DNA from: JABMRP01 sp964444795
GTDB taxonomy: Bacteria > Planctomycetota > Planctomycetia > Pirellulales > Thermoguttaceae
NCBI GenBank assembly: GCA_964444795.1
Contig: CAYUIQ010000148.1
Coordinates: 1-23,146, forward strand
Reading direction: 5' to 3'
DNA length: 23,146 nucleotides
Shown here: piece by piece, positions 1 through 7,315 of the stretch
Layout of the letters: each line of letters starts with the position of its first letter
Numbering within the stretch: the stretch's first letter is position 1
Made by a program: the position numbers and the translations under genes
Notes under the pieces: generated by a model
Told to the model about the DNA's origin: nothing
What the model saw: the letters and a program-made list of their open reading frames with translations, nothing else
Database searches by the model: none

Positions 1-456
1 AATCAGGGCACCGCTGCCGAGTGTGACACTGCTGCCGCCGGTCCCGCTGAGCGGGCCGATGGCCTCGGCCGTGTTGTTCACAAATCGAGCGTCGCCCCGG
101 ACGCAATCGACACGGCCGACGTATCGGGAATCCGGTCGTGAACGATCCGTACCAGATCGACGGCGGAACTCTTGTCGGACGCCGAAATCTGGCCCGCGAA
201 CTTCAGTGTGTGGTTGCCCGCGGCCAGTGTGATCGGGTCGGAGAGGTAAGTCGTCCAGGCCACTGCCGCCGGCCGGGTTGAGTCCGGCGCCACCGACCCC
301 AGTCCAACCCGTGATCGGGCCGTTGCCGCTGATGTAACCAGGCCAAACGGTGAAGGTATCCGTTTCAAAGCTCGGGTTGTTCACCACGACTGCCCGCGCC
401 GACGCGGCCCAAGAGATCACCACCACCAAACCAACCAGGAATTGCCTGCGGGACAC
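1..456 (-). pseudogene. Secreted PATR (autotransporter-associated repeat) protein, 5' part, frame broken twice
   Basis: The gene runs off the left edge. A GTG at 456 preceded by GAGGAG (9-nt spacing) opens a Sec signal peptide (SRRQFLVGLVVVISWAASA, then RA) followed by VVNNPSFETDTF, the usual beginning of planctomycete secreted repeat proteins. The frame then reads ITGWTGVGGAGLNPAGGS and turns to nonsense. From about position 285 down to 80 the convincing sequence lies in another frame (DPITLAAGNHTLKFAG, then SIASGATLDL and a stop at 78-80). At about 81 the first frame resumes with NNTAEAIGPLSGTGGSS. SGATLDL-NNTAEAIGPLSGTG is the passenger-associated repeat (PATR) consensus. The second break fits one missing G, and the two shifts compensate. 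It could be a real pseudogene or two sequencing/assembly errors. Expected role: surface or secreted adhesin-like protein. Confidence 0.55.
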
Positions 457-770
457 AAACTTCGACTCCTCAAAGATGAGAGCTGTACACCTAGACCCCC
501 TAATACGTACATATTAACCGCAACCCCCCAGAAATGGAAACGAATTCGCCCTTCCGCGTGAGGGTCATCTAGAATCCCCCCAGTAGATGAGTTTGCCGCG
601 ACCATTCTCCACGCGATGGAACGATGCCCCTTGGCGAGTGAAAAGACGGGCCAGGCCACTTTCTCTTTTTGCGGCTGAATCAGCCGAGTTGTGGAGCGTG
701 GCGCGGGGCCGTGGTATAGTGGCCGCGTGTGCTGTCTGGCTGCCCCCAAGCCCCGCCGAAGGAGCCTGTC
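457..770. other. Intergenic region between divergent genes
   Basis: These 314 bases separate the left-edge gene (minus) from the first sulfatase (plus). No coding sequence is convincing. Besides the minus-strand promoter at 511-540 there is a 15-bp near-perfect dyad, CGGCTGAATCAGCCG (672-686), and a -10-like TATAGT (715-720) with no good -35 box, 51 nt upstream of the sulfatase ATG. The dyad could be an operator, but nothing shows what binds it. Confidence 0.4.
511..540 (-). promoter_or_regulatory. Possible sigma-70-type promoter for the leftmost gene
   Basis: On the minus strand TTTCCA (535-540) is separated by 18 nt from TAATAT (511-516), about 55 nt upstream of the GTG start at 456. The -10 box is good and the -35 box is weak. 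Position relative to the gene is the main support. Confidence 0.3.
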
Positions 771-2645
771 ATGATACGAAGCGACCGATTCACCGCATTC
801 ATCCCGGCGTTCACCCGCTTCGGCTGCGTCGCCTGGCTTGCGATGCTTTGTGCCGCCACAACGCTGCTCGCGACGGCGCTGGCCACGGCGGCGGAAACAG
901 TCGACCGGCCGAATATCCTCTGGATTGTCAGCGAGGACAACGGCCCGTTTCTCGGTTGCTATGGCGATAAATTTGCCAACACACCGAATCTCGACAGGAT
1001 GGCCTCGCGGGGCATTTTGTATCGCAACGCCTACGCCAATGCGCCGGTCTGCGCCCCGGCCCGATGTACGATTATCACCGGTCTGTACGCGCCGTCGATG
1101 GGTACCCAACACATGCGTAGCGGCCGCGATATCCCCGACCACATCAAGCTCTTCCCCCATTATCTGCGCCAGGCCGGCTACTTCTGCTCCAATCGGAGCA
1201 AGACCGATTACAACCACTCGGGCTACGACAAGGCCGGCTGGGATCAGATCTCCGGCGGACATTACAGCAACCGCAAGCCGGGGCAACCGTTCTTCAGCGT
1301 GTTCAACATCGGCACCTCGCACGAGAGTTCGTTGCACCGCTCCAAGGTCGTGCCGGAGTATCTCAAGGAGAAATTCGAGTTGCCGCCCTATCATCCGGAC
1401 ACGCCGGAGATTCGCAGCAATTGGGTCGAGTACTACAAGATCATCACGCGGATGGACCAGCAAGTCGGCCAGATTCTCGCCGATCTGCAGAAGGACGGAC
1501 TGGCCGAGGAGACGATCGTCTTCTACTACGGCGACCACGGGGGTATCCTGCCGCGGAGCAAGCGATATCTGTTCGACACGGGCACGCACGTGCCGATGAT
1601 CGTGCGTTTTCCCAAGAAGTATCAACATTTGGCGTCCGGCAAATCGGGAACCGAAACCGAGCGGATCGTCACCTTCGTCGACTTGGCGCCCACGGTGCTC
1701 AGTCTGGCCGGCGTGAAGATTCCCGACCACATGCAGGGCAAGCCTTTTCTCGGACCCCAGCAGACCGAAGCCAGCGAGTATGCGTATCTTTTCCGCGGAC
1801 GGATGGACGAATGGTACGGCATGATGCGCGGCGTGACCGATGGGCGTTATCGCTACATTCGCAATTACAACCCGCACCGGATCTACGGTCAACATCTCTC
1901 GTACCTCTGGCGGATGCCGGCCACGCGAAGTTGGGAACAGGCCTACCTCCAAGGCAAGTGCAACGAGGCACAAAGCCAATTCTGGCGACCCAAGCCGGCC
2001 GAGGAACTTTTCGACACGCAAGCCGATCCCTGGGAGGTAAAGAATCTCGCCGACAGCGCCGAGCATCGAGAGATTCTCCAGCGCCTGCGGCAAGCCAACC
2101 GCGAGCACCTGCTGGCGATCCGCGACTCGGGCTTTCTGCCCGAGGGGATGATGATCGATCGGGCCGGCGCCGGCACGATCCACGACATGGTCCGCGACCC
2201 GAGCCGCTATCCGCTGGAACGTCTGATGGCCGCGGCGGAAACAGCCGGCGATCGCGATCCGGACAATCTGCCGAAGCTGATCGAGATGACGGGCGACCCG
2301 GACGGCGGCATCCGCTACTGGGCCGCCACGGGCTGTCTGGTGCTCGGCCAAGACGCCAAACCGGCGGTCGAGGCGCTGGAGAAGCTGCTCGACGATCCGG
2401 TCGGCGACGTCCGCATCACGGCGGCCGAAACGCTCTTCAAGCTTGGCCACGACGATGCGGTGAAGGTGATCGTCGACGCACTGAGCGACGACAACTCAAG
2501 CGTTGTGCTCCACGCCACCAACGCGCTGGAGTACATCGGCGACGCCGCCCGCGATCACCTCGAAGCCGTGGAAGCCGCGGGCAAAGCGAAAGGCGGTTAC
2601 GTCGGTCGCGTAGCCGATCGGTTGAAGGCGAAGTTCGGCGGGTAG
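771..2645 (+). CDS. Type I sulfatase with C-terminal HEAT-like repeats
   Basis: Secreted or periplasmic sulfate-ester (possibly N-sulfate) hydrolase, 624 aa. The ATG at 771 is chosen because AAGGAG (759-764) precedes it at 6 nt. A long N-terminus with a hydrophobic stretch (about residues 19-41, ending ATAAE) serves as export signal. The catalytic motif C94-A-P-A-R98, followed by C-TIITG, holds the Cys converted to formylglycine in this family. E55-D56-N57 stands where most relatives have Asp-Asp for Ca2+ binding, and YYGDHGG supplies the second Asp/His pair. The SEDNGPFLGCYGD beginning resembles the heparan N-sulfatase (SGSH-like) branch; the substrate is inferred and uncertain. Residues about 508-624 form roughly three HEAT-type alpha repeats (IRYWAATGCLVLG, VRITAAETLFKLG, VVLHATNALEYIG), an add-on not needed for catalysis. 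Probably co-transcribed with the URO-D-like gene 51 bp downstream. Confidence 0.9.
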   Translation: MIRSDRFTAFIPAFTRFGCVAWLAMLCAATTLLATALATAAETVDRPNILWIVSEDNGPFLGCYGDKFANTPNLDRMASRGILYRNAYANAPVCAPARCTIITGLYAPSMGTQHMRSGRDIPDHIKLFPHYLRQAGYFCSNRSKTDYNHSGYDKAGWDQISGGHYSNRKPGQPFFSVFNIGTSHESSLHRSKVVPEYLKEKFELPPYHPDTPEIRSNWVEYYKIITRMDQQVGQILADLQKDGLAEETIVFYYGDHGGILPRSKRYLFDTGTHVPMIVRFPKKYQHLASGKSGTETERIVTFVDLAPTVLSLAGVKIPDHMQGKPFLGPQQTEASEYAYLFRGRMDEWYGMMRGVTDGRYRYIRNYNPHRIYGQHLSYLWRMPATRSWEQAYLQGKCNEAQSQFWRPKPAEELFDTQADPWEVKNLADSAEHREILQRLRQANREHLLAIRDSGFLPEGMMIDRAGAGTIHDMVRDPSRYPLERLMAAAETAGDRDPDNLPKLIEMTGDPDGGIRYWAATGCLVLGQDAKPAVEALEKLLDDPVGDVRITAAETLFKLGHDDAVKVIVDALSDDNSSVVLHATNALEYIGDAARDHLEAVEAAGKAKGGYVGRVADRLKAKFGG

Positions 2646-2696
2646 TTAACATCGTGGATGGAATGATGCGACACAATAGCCGCGGACCTTGCTCAA

Positions 2697-3797
2697 ATGG
2701 ATAAACCGATCGGTGCTTTCAGCCTTCCCTCGCGCGAGTTGCGGTGCAAGCCCGACTTCGACGAGTGCATGGCGCGGATCTACGCCTGGTACGAGCAGAA
2801 GATCGTCGACCGGCCGCCGGTGCGTTTTCATCACCACAACGTCGAGTACGAACGATACCGGTCCGTCGCCGGGCCGTGGAAGACGGCCGAGGAGCGCTGG
2901 CTGGACGTCGCGTTTCAGGTAAAGGCCTTTGTCGATTCCCTCGGCGGGACACAATTCCTCGGCGAGACGTTTCCCGTCTTCTGGCCGAACCTTAGTGCCG
3001 TCGTCTACAACCTGCTGCTCGGCCAGGGCGCCGTGTTCGACGACGTGACCGCCTGGACGCATCCGTGCGTTGACGATCTCGACAACCTGCCCAAGCTGAA
3101 CGTTCAGTGGGACGGCAAGTATTTCCGCACCGTGGAGGCGCTAACCCGCCGCGCGCTGGAGGCGGCCCAGGGGCAGTTCCTGGTCGGCTACACCGACATG
3201 TACGCCGGCATCGACTGCACGATGGGCCTGCGCGGCATGGAGCAAATGTGCTTCGACCTGATAACGCATCCCGACCGGATCAAGCGTCTGATCGAGCTGG
3301 CGTTCGCCGAATACCCGGAGGTGTATCGTCACTTCGACGACGTACTCAAGGCCCACGACCAACTGTCGGTTACCTGGATGAACCTGCCCAGTTTCGAGAC
3401 CTTCAACGTCTTGGCTTGCGACTATGCGGTGAATATTTCGCCCATGCACTTCGACCAGTTTTGCATGCCGGTCATTCGCCGCGAAGCCGAGCTATTCCGA
3501 CACAACGTGTTCCACATGGACGGTCCCGGCGTGGCGCGGCACGTCGACTCGATCCTGACGCTGCCGAATCTGGCGGCCGTGCAATGGGCGCAAGGTTACG
3601 GCCCAGACAAACCGATCGTGCAGTGGATACCGCTGATCGAAAAGATCCAGCAAGCCGGCAAAAGCGTGATCGTCGATCTCGAACTCGACGAGATCGCGCC
3701 GTTCATGGCCAAGGTGGACCCCACGGGAATCATGCTCTGGGTGCCCGCCGAGCCAAAAGATCAGCCCGAGGTGCTCGAAATGGTGAACCGATGGTGA
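2697..3797 (+). CDS. URO-D-superfamily protein (uroporphyrinogen decarboxylase / corrinoid methyltransferase-like)
   Basis: 366-aa cytoplasmic protein with no signal peptide, of the size and fold family of URO-D and MtaA/MtbA-type methyltransferases (PF01208). The best recognised stretch is FHMDGPG (272-278) followed by ARHVD and then AVQWAQGYG. This is characteristic of an uncharacterised URO-D-like group widespread in Planctomycetes. The MtaA-type zinc site (His-x-Cys plus a distant Cys) is absent: H273-M-D275 has Asp in place of Cys. It is therefore unlikely to be a coenzyme M methyltransferase. It also lacks the clear N-terminal motif of haem-pathway HemE. The ATG at 2697 is the only reasonable start, since an in-frame stop lies at 2664, but there is no good Shine-Dalgarno sequence. 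It sits 51 bp after one sulfatase and 84 bp before another, so an accessory role in substrate modification is possible but not shown. Confidence 0.75.
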   Translation: MDKPIGAFSLPSRELRCKPDFDECMARIYAWYEQKIVDRPPVRFHHHNVEYERYRSVAGPWKTAEERWLDVAFQVKAFVDSLGGTQFLGETFPVFWPNLSAVVYNLLLGQGAVFDDVTAWTHPCVDDLDNLPKLNVQWDGKYFRTVEALTRRALEAAQGQFLVGYTDMYAGIDCTMGLRGMEQMCFDLITHPDRIKRLIELAFAEYPEVYRHFDDVLKAHDQLSVTWMNLPSFETFNVLACDYAVNISPMHFDQFCMPVIRREAELFRHNVFHMDGPGVARHVDSILTLPNLAAVQWAQGYGPDKPIVQWIPLIEKIQQAGKSVIVDLELDEIAPFMAKVDPTGIMLWVPAEPKDQPEVLEMVNRW

Positions 3798-3829
3798 CCG
3801 GCCTCTCCATGCCGTAAACTCGGTAGTAG

Positions 3830-3849
3830 CCACGGTCGCCAGACCGTGG
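3830..3849. repeat. Perfect 8-bp hairpin (CCACGGTC-GCCA-GACCGTGG) between genes
   Basis: The arms 3830-3837 and 3842-3849 are exact reverse complements with a 4-nt loop. The hairpin lies in the 84-bp gap between the URO-D-like gene and the second sulfatase, 32 nt before the sulfatase ATG. There is no T-tract, so a Rho-independent terminator is unlikely. From memory, very similar words recur between genes in planctomycete genomes, which suggests a dispersed palindromic repeat; this was not checked. Confidence 0.55.
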
Positions 3850-3881
3850 GCAATGTTCACATCATGCAAAGGAAGAAAACC

Positions 3882-5279
3882 ATGCTCCGCATAGCAGCCT
3901 GCCTCACCGTCCTGTTGACCGCCGCCTCGGCCAGTGCCGCGCCGAACATCATCCTTTGCATGACCGACGATCAAGGCTGGGGCGACACGGGCTACAACGG
4001 CCATGCCCATCTCAAGACGCCGCACCTCGACCAGATGAGCCGGGAAGGCGTGACCTTCTCGCGATTCTATTCGGCCGCCGCCATGTGTTCGCCGACCCGG
4101 GGTAGTTGCTACACGGGCCGCAATCCGTATCGGTTCGGTATTACGTTCGCCATGAAGGGGCGCCTCGAAGCAACCGAGATCCCGATTACCACGGTGCTGA
4201 AGAAGCACGGCTACACGACCGGGCATTTTGGTAAATGGCATCTCGGGACGCTGTCCAGGATCAAGGGCGATCAGAAGCGATGGGGTGCGTTTGGCGGCGA
4301 CCCGGTGCGTTATTACTGTCCGCCGTGGGAGCGCGATGTCGACGTTTGCTTCGTGACCGAATCGAAGGTGCCCACCTGGGATCCGCTGATCGATCCCGGC
4401 CCGATCAAGGGGCGCAAAGCGGCGGACGATTCGCCCGAAAAGCCGTACGGGAACGATTACTTCGTTGGCCCGGGGCAGACGGTCACCGAGAACACGCGAG
4501 GCGACGATTCCCGGGTGATTATGGATCGGGCGCTGCCGTTCATTCAGGGCGCGGTCGAGAAAAAGCAACCGTTTCTGGCGGTGATCTGGTTTCACACACC
4601 GCACTCGCCCGTGGTCGGCGGACCGAAATACCGGCAGATGGTTGCCGACCAGCCGGAACCCGCGCAACACTATTACGCATGCATCACCGCCATGGATGAG
4701 CAGGTCGGGCGTCTGCGCACGGAACTCAAGCGGCTCGGCGTCGATGGCAATACGATGCTCTGGTTCTGCGCGGACAACGGCCCGGCGCGTCAAGGTTCGC
4801 CGCGTCACGTCGGCTCCAACGGCGGGCTGTCCGGATACAAGCTCTCGATTCGCGAAGGTGGGATCCGCGTTCCCGGTTTGCTGGTCTGGCCCGATGAACT
4901 GAAACAACCGCGCACGGTCACCGCACCGTGTGTAACCTCCGATTACTTCCCGACGATTCTCGACGCACTGGAGATTGAACTTCCCGCCGACCGCACGTAC
5001 GACGGCATTAGCCTGCTGCCGCTGATTCGCGGCCAGCGTGAGACTCGCGATGCGCCGATCGGCTTCCTCAACCGTGGCGGCAACGAAACTGTCTGGATGG
5101 AAGATCGCTATAAGCTGATTACAACGCCCAAGGGCGTGCAGCTCTACGACATCCCGGCCGACGCGGCGGAGAAACAAGACCTGGTCGACAGCCTGCCCGA
5201 GGTCAAGACGCGGATGCAAGCCGCGAGCGAAGCTTGGAAGGCCGAGGTGATGGCGGAATTGAAGGCCGTTGGGAAGTAG
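3882..5279 (+). CDS. Secreted type I sulfatase (arylsulfatase / GALNS-like)
   Basis: 465 aa from the ATG at 3882. This start follows AAAGGAAG (3868-3875) and begins directly with the signal peptide MLRIAACLTVLLTAASASA; in-frame upstream starts at 3846 and 3864 would only add a polar leader. Mature protein starts APNIILCMTDDQGWGD, with the D29-D30 metal pair. The formylglycine site is C69-S-P-T-R73 followed by GSCYTG. FGKWHLG carries the conserved Lys and His, IWFHTPHSP a further active-site His, and CADNGP the second Asp-Asn metal pair. Length and motif order are typical of a complete, active S1-family sulfatase of the arylsulfatase A / N-acetylgalactosamine-6-sulfatase group; the actual sulfated sugar cannot be read from sequence. 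It lies in the plus-strand run with the URO-D-like gene and the following glycosidase. Confidence 0.93.
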   Translation: MLRIAACLTVLLTAASASAAPNIILCMTDDQGWGDTGYNGHAHLKTPHLDQMSREGVTFSRFYSAAAMCSPTRGSCYTGRNPYRFGITFAMKGRLEATEIPITTVLKKHGYTTGHFGKWHLGTLSRIKGDQKRWGAFGGDPVRYYCPPWERDVDVCFVTESKVPTWDPLIDPGPIKGRKAADDSPEKPYGNDYFVGPGQTVTENTRGDDSRVIMDRALPFIQGAVEKKQPFLAVIWFHTPHSPVVGGPKYRQMVADQPEPAQHYYACITAMDEQVGRLRTELKRLGVDGNTMLWFCADNGPARQGSPRHVGSNGGLSGYKLSIREGGIRVPGLLVWPDELKQPRTVTAPCVTSDYFPTILDALEIELPADRTYDGISLLPLIRGQRETRDAPIGFLNRGGNETVWMEDRYKLITTPKGVQLYDIPADAAEKQDLVDSLPEVKTRMQAASEAWKAEVMAELKAVGK

Positions 5280-5306
5280 GGTTCTTCGCGGCATGCACGC
5301 GAGTTC

Positions 5307-5389
5307 GTTTAACGCCCAGCCGAAGGCGCCGGCTCGCGCGGCGTTCCACCACGGCAAAGAAAGCCGGCGCCTTCGGCTGGGCGTTAAAC
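5307..5389. repeat. Large perfect inverted repeat, 28-bp arms, 27-nt loop
   Basis: The left arm 5307-5334 (begins GTTTAACGCCCAGCCGAAGG) and right arm 5362-5389 (ends TTCGGCTGGGCGTTAAAC) are exact reverse complements over 28 bp. The element occupies the 139-bp gap between the second sulfatase and the glycosidase and ends 17 nt before the glycosidase Shine-Dalgarno sequence. It has no T-tract. In RNA it would form a very stable stem that could act as attenuator, mRNA stabiliser or processing site. As DNA it resembles a REP/MITE-type palindromic repeat. Confidence 0.85.
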
Positions 5390-5418
5390 AAGGACATATC
5401 CCGCGACAGGAGATTATT

Positions 5419-7095
5419 ATGCCAGCGAACCGCATCCACGGGCTTCGTCTTCTTCTGCTAAGAACATGCTTACTCGTCATGATTACGGCCATGGCCGAAC
5501 GGGCCGCCAGCGCCGATGACGTCTACCACGCCAATCCCAAACCGCCGACCGACGGGCGGATCGGCTCCAACTACACGCCGGCGTATGCCGTGAACCAGGT
5601 GCAATTCTGGCACGATTTCCGGCCGGAGGTTGTCGACAAGGAACTCGCCGCGGCGCGCAAGTATTTTGGCATCTCGACGTTGCGAGTCTACCTGCACGAC
5701 ATCAACTTCTTCGAGGAAAAGCCGGTTCTTATGGCCAACCTTGAGACGTTCCTCGCGATTTGTGTCAAGCACGGCATCAAACCGGGATTCGTTTTCTTCG
5801 ACGGCTGCCACCGGCACGAAGGGATCTTTCTGGACAAGCCGACCGAGCCGGTCTCGGGTTTTCATAACGGCCGTTGGGCCCAGTCGCCCCAGGCGCGTGA
5901 CATCGAGCCCGACAACCTCGAAAAGTTCAAACCCTACGTCCAGGAGATCATTCGCGCGCACCGGACGGACCAGCGCGTGCTGTTCTGGGAGATCCACAAC
6001 GAACCGCCGCCGGGCGACGAGTACCGCGACCGGCTCAAGAGGGCCGGCTACCAGTGGGCGAAGGAGGTCAAGCCGATCCAGCCCGTGATCAATTGCGAAA
6101 AGGGCCCGAGAGGCTGGGGGGATTGCACAGCCACGGATATCGTCGACGCCCACGTCTACAGCCACGCCCATGGGCCGTTGCGCGATCTGTCGGATATCAA
6201 CCCCGCCAAGGGAACCGTGTTCACCGAAGCCGGCGCGCGCTGGAAAGCCTCGCGGCGCAACTTCGGCGGGCCCATCGACATGGTTTACTGGCTCGGTGGG
6301 CGGCGCAAGGAAGGGAAATCAACGCCCGGCATGTATCTCTGTTGGGAGCTGATGGTCGGCAACTCCAACTGCCGCTGGCACTGGATCGACAAGCCCGGCG
6401 CCGCCGAACCGGAAATCCCCTGGTGCGGCCTTTTATGGCCGGATTGCACGCCCGTCTCGCTGGCCGAAGCCGAAGCGGTTCGACGTTACACGACGGGCAA
6501 GTCGGGATCGCTCTTCTTCGAAGACTTCGAGACGCATAGTGCCGCGGCGTGGAAGGTCTATGGCAAGCAAGACCTCCCGGTACGAAACGCCGTCACCCTC
6601 CAACCCGACATGAAAGCGATCGCCGGCGACGGGAGGTGGACCGACTATATCCTCGAAGGCCGCGTCGTCATCAAGCCCGAGCCCGGCGCGGAGACAGGCA
6701 GTGCCGGACTCCTTTTCCGAGTCAGCGCCTCGGGCAACGGCCCCAATGAAATGCACGGCTATGCGGTCACCTTCAACCGCAAGACTCTCGTGCTAAGCAA
6801 AATCACCGCCGGCACCCGCCAAGAACTCGCCACCTACGACCTGACCAGGCTGGCGACCGACACCCGGCCGGGCGAATGGAGCATGATCCGCATCTCCGCC
6901 ACCGGCCCCAGAATCCGCATCTGGTTCAACCGCATGCACCCGTCAGTCGACCCGGAACGCGGTTTGCGGATCGATTACACGGATAAGAGCGATCCGATTC
7001 TCTCCGGAGCAATCGGCGGTCAAACGCTCGGGGTATCCGCCATGTTCGACAACATCGTGGCGCTGCCGGGGAATGCGTTGCCGGAATCTCGTTAG
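5419..7095 (+). CDS. Secreted clan GH-A-like glycoside hydrolase with C-terminal lectin-like (DUF1080-like) domain
   Basis: 558 aa. The ATG at 5419 follows CAGGAG (5407-5412) at 6 nt; the frame stays open upstream through the inverted repeat, but that stretch is not protein-like. The signal peptide runs from M1 to about A31 (RLLLLRTCLLVMITA core, AERAASA end). Residues about 45-340 look like a TIM-barrel retaining hydrolase. FWEIHNEP carries the probable acid/base E195, and TVFTEAG the probable nucleophile E270, the two-Glu layout of clan A (GH5-like). Residues about 370-558 (FFEDFETHSAAAWKVYGKQ onward, with SAGLLFRVS and GYAVTFNRKT) resemble a 3-keto-disaccharide hydrolase / concanavalin-like beta-sandwich, probably carbohydrate binding here. 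No GH family number can be assigned with certainty. Likely acts outside the cytoplasm together with the upstream sulfatases. Confidence 0.8.
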   Translation: MPANRIHGLRLLLLRTCLLVMITAMAERAASADDVYHANPKPPTDGRIGSNYTPAYAVNQVQFWHDFRPEVVDKELAAARKYFGISTLRVYLHDINFFEEKPVLMANLETFLAICVKHGIKPGFVFFDGCHRHEGIFLDKPTEPVSGFHNGRWAQSPQARDIEPDNLEKFKPYVQEIIRAHRTDQRVLFWEIHNEPPPGDEYRDRLKRAGYQWAKEVKPIQPVINCEKGPRGWGDCTATDIVDAHVYSHAHGPLRDLSDINPAKGTVFTEAGARWKASRRNFGGPIDMVYWLGGRRKEGKSTPGMYLCWELMVGNSNCRWHWIDKPGAAEPEIPWCGLLWPDCTPVSLAEAEAVRRYTTGKSGSLFFEDFETHSAAAWKVYGKQDLPVRNAVTLQPDMKAIAGDGRWTDYILEGRVVIKPEPGAETGSAGLLFRVSASGNGPNEMHGYAVTFNRKTLVLSKITAGTRQELATYDLTRLATDTRPGEWSMIRISATGPRIRIWFNRMHPSVDPERGLRIDYTDKSDPILSGAIGGQTLGVSAMFDNIVALPGNALPESR

Positions 7096-7100
7096 ACCAA

Positions 7101-7300
7101 TGGGTGCCTGGGGTCGAGCGCAGCGAGCCCCCAACATCACGGCTTAAGAGCAACTCCGGCATTTCCCAACGCCGAAAGCGTTGCACAACGCGTGGCCATC
7201 GTAGCACCCCGTTGGGGTGCGAATCGGTTCGCGATCCCAAACCCAGGGTGCGCCGCTGCGCGACGACCCTAGGCTCTGTTGTTGAACCGCTTCGCGGTTG
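7101..7300. repeat. Composite intergenic repeat made of several small hairpins
   Basis: The 220-bp space between two convergent genes begins with GGGTGCCTGGGGTCGAGCGC (7102-7121), followed by AGCGAGCCCCCA, which recurs with one extra base at 10368-10399. Then follow hairpins: AACGC-CGAAA-GCGTT (7168-7182), GCACCCC-GTT-GGGGTGC (7204-7220), an imperfect stem CCCAGGGT/ACCCTAGG (7242-7249 with 7266-7273), and AACCGC-TTC-GCGGTT (7285-7299). No coding sequence is present. The sequence style matches dispersed intergenic elements I associate with planctomycete genomes. It may double as a transcription end region, though no T-tract is seen. Confidence 0.6.
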
Positions 7301-7315
7301 ATCCGATCGTCCTCT

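Noticed and set aside
417..2450. 677-codon open frame on the minus strand opposite the first sulfatase
   Set aside because: It is a GC-rich shadow of the sulfatase: no recognisable domain, Arg/His/Val-rich composition, and it runs past the gene start into the intergenic region.
3492..5492. 666-codon open frame on the minus strand opposite the second sulfatase
   Set aside because: The plus strand carries a complete sulfatase with every active-site motif; the antisense product resembles no protein family.
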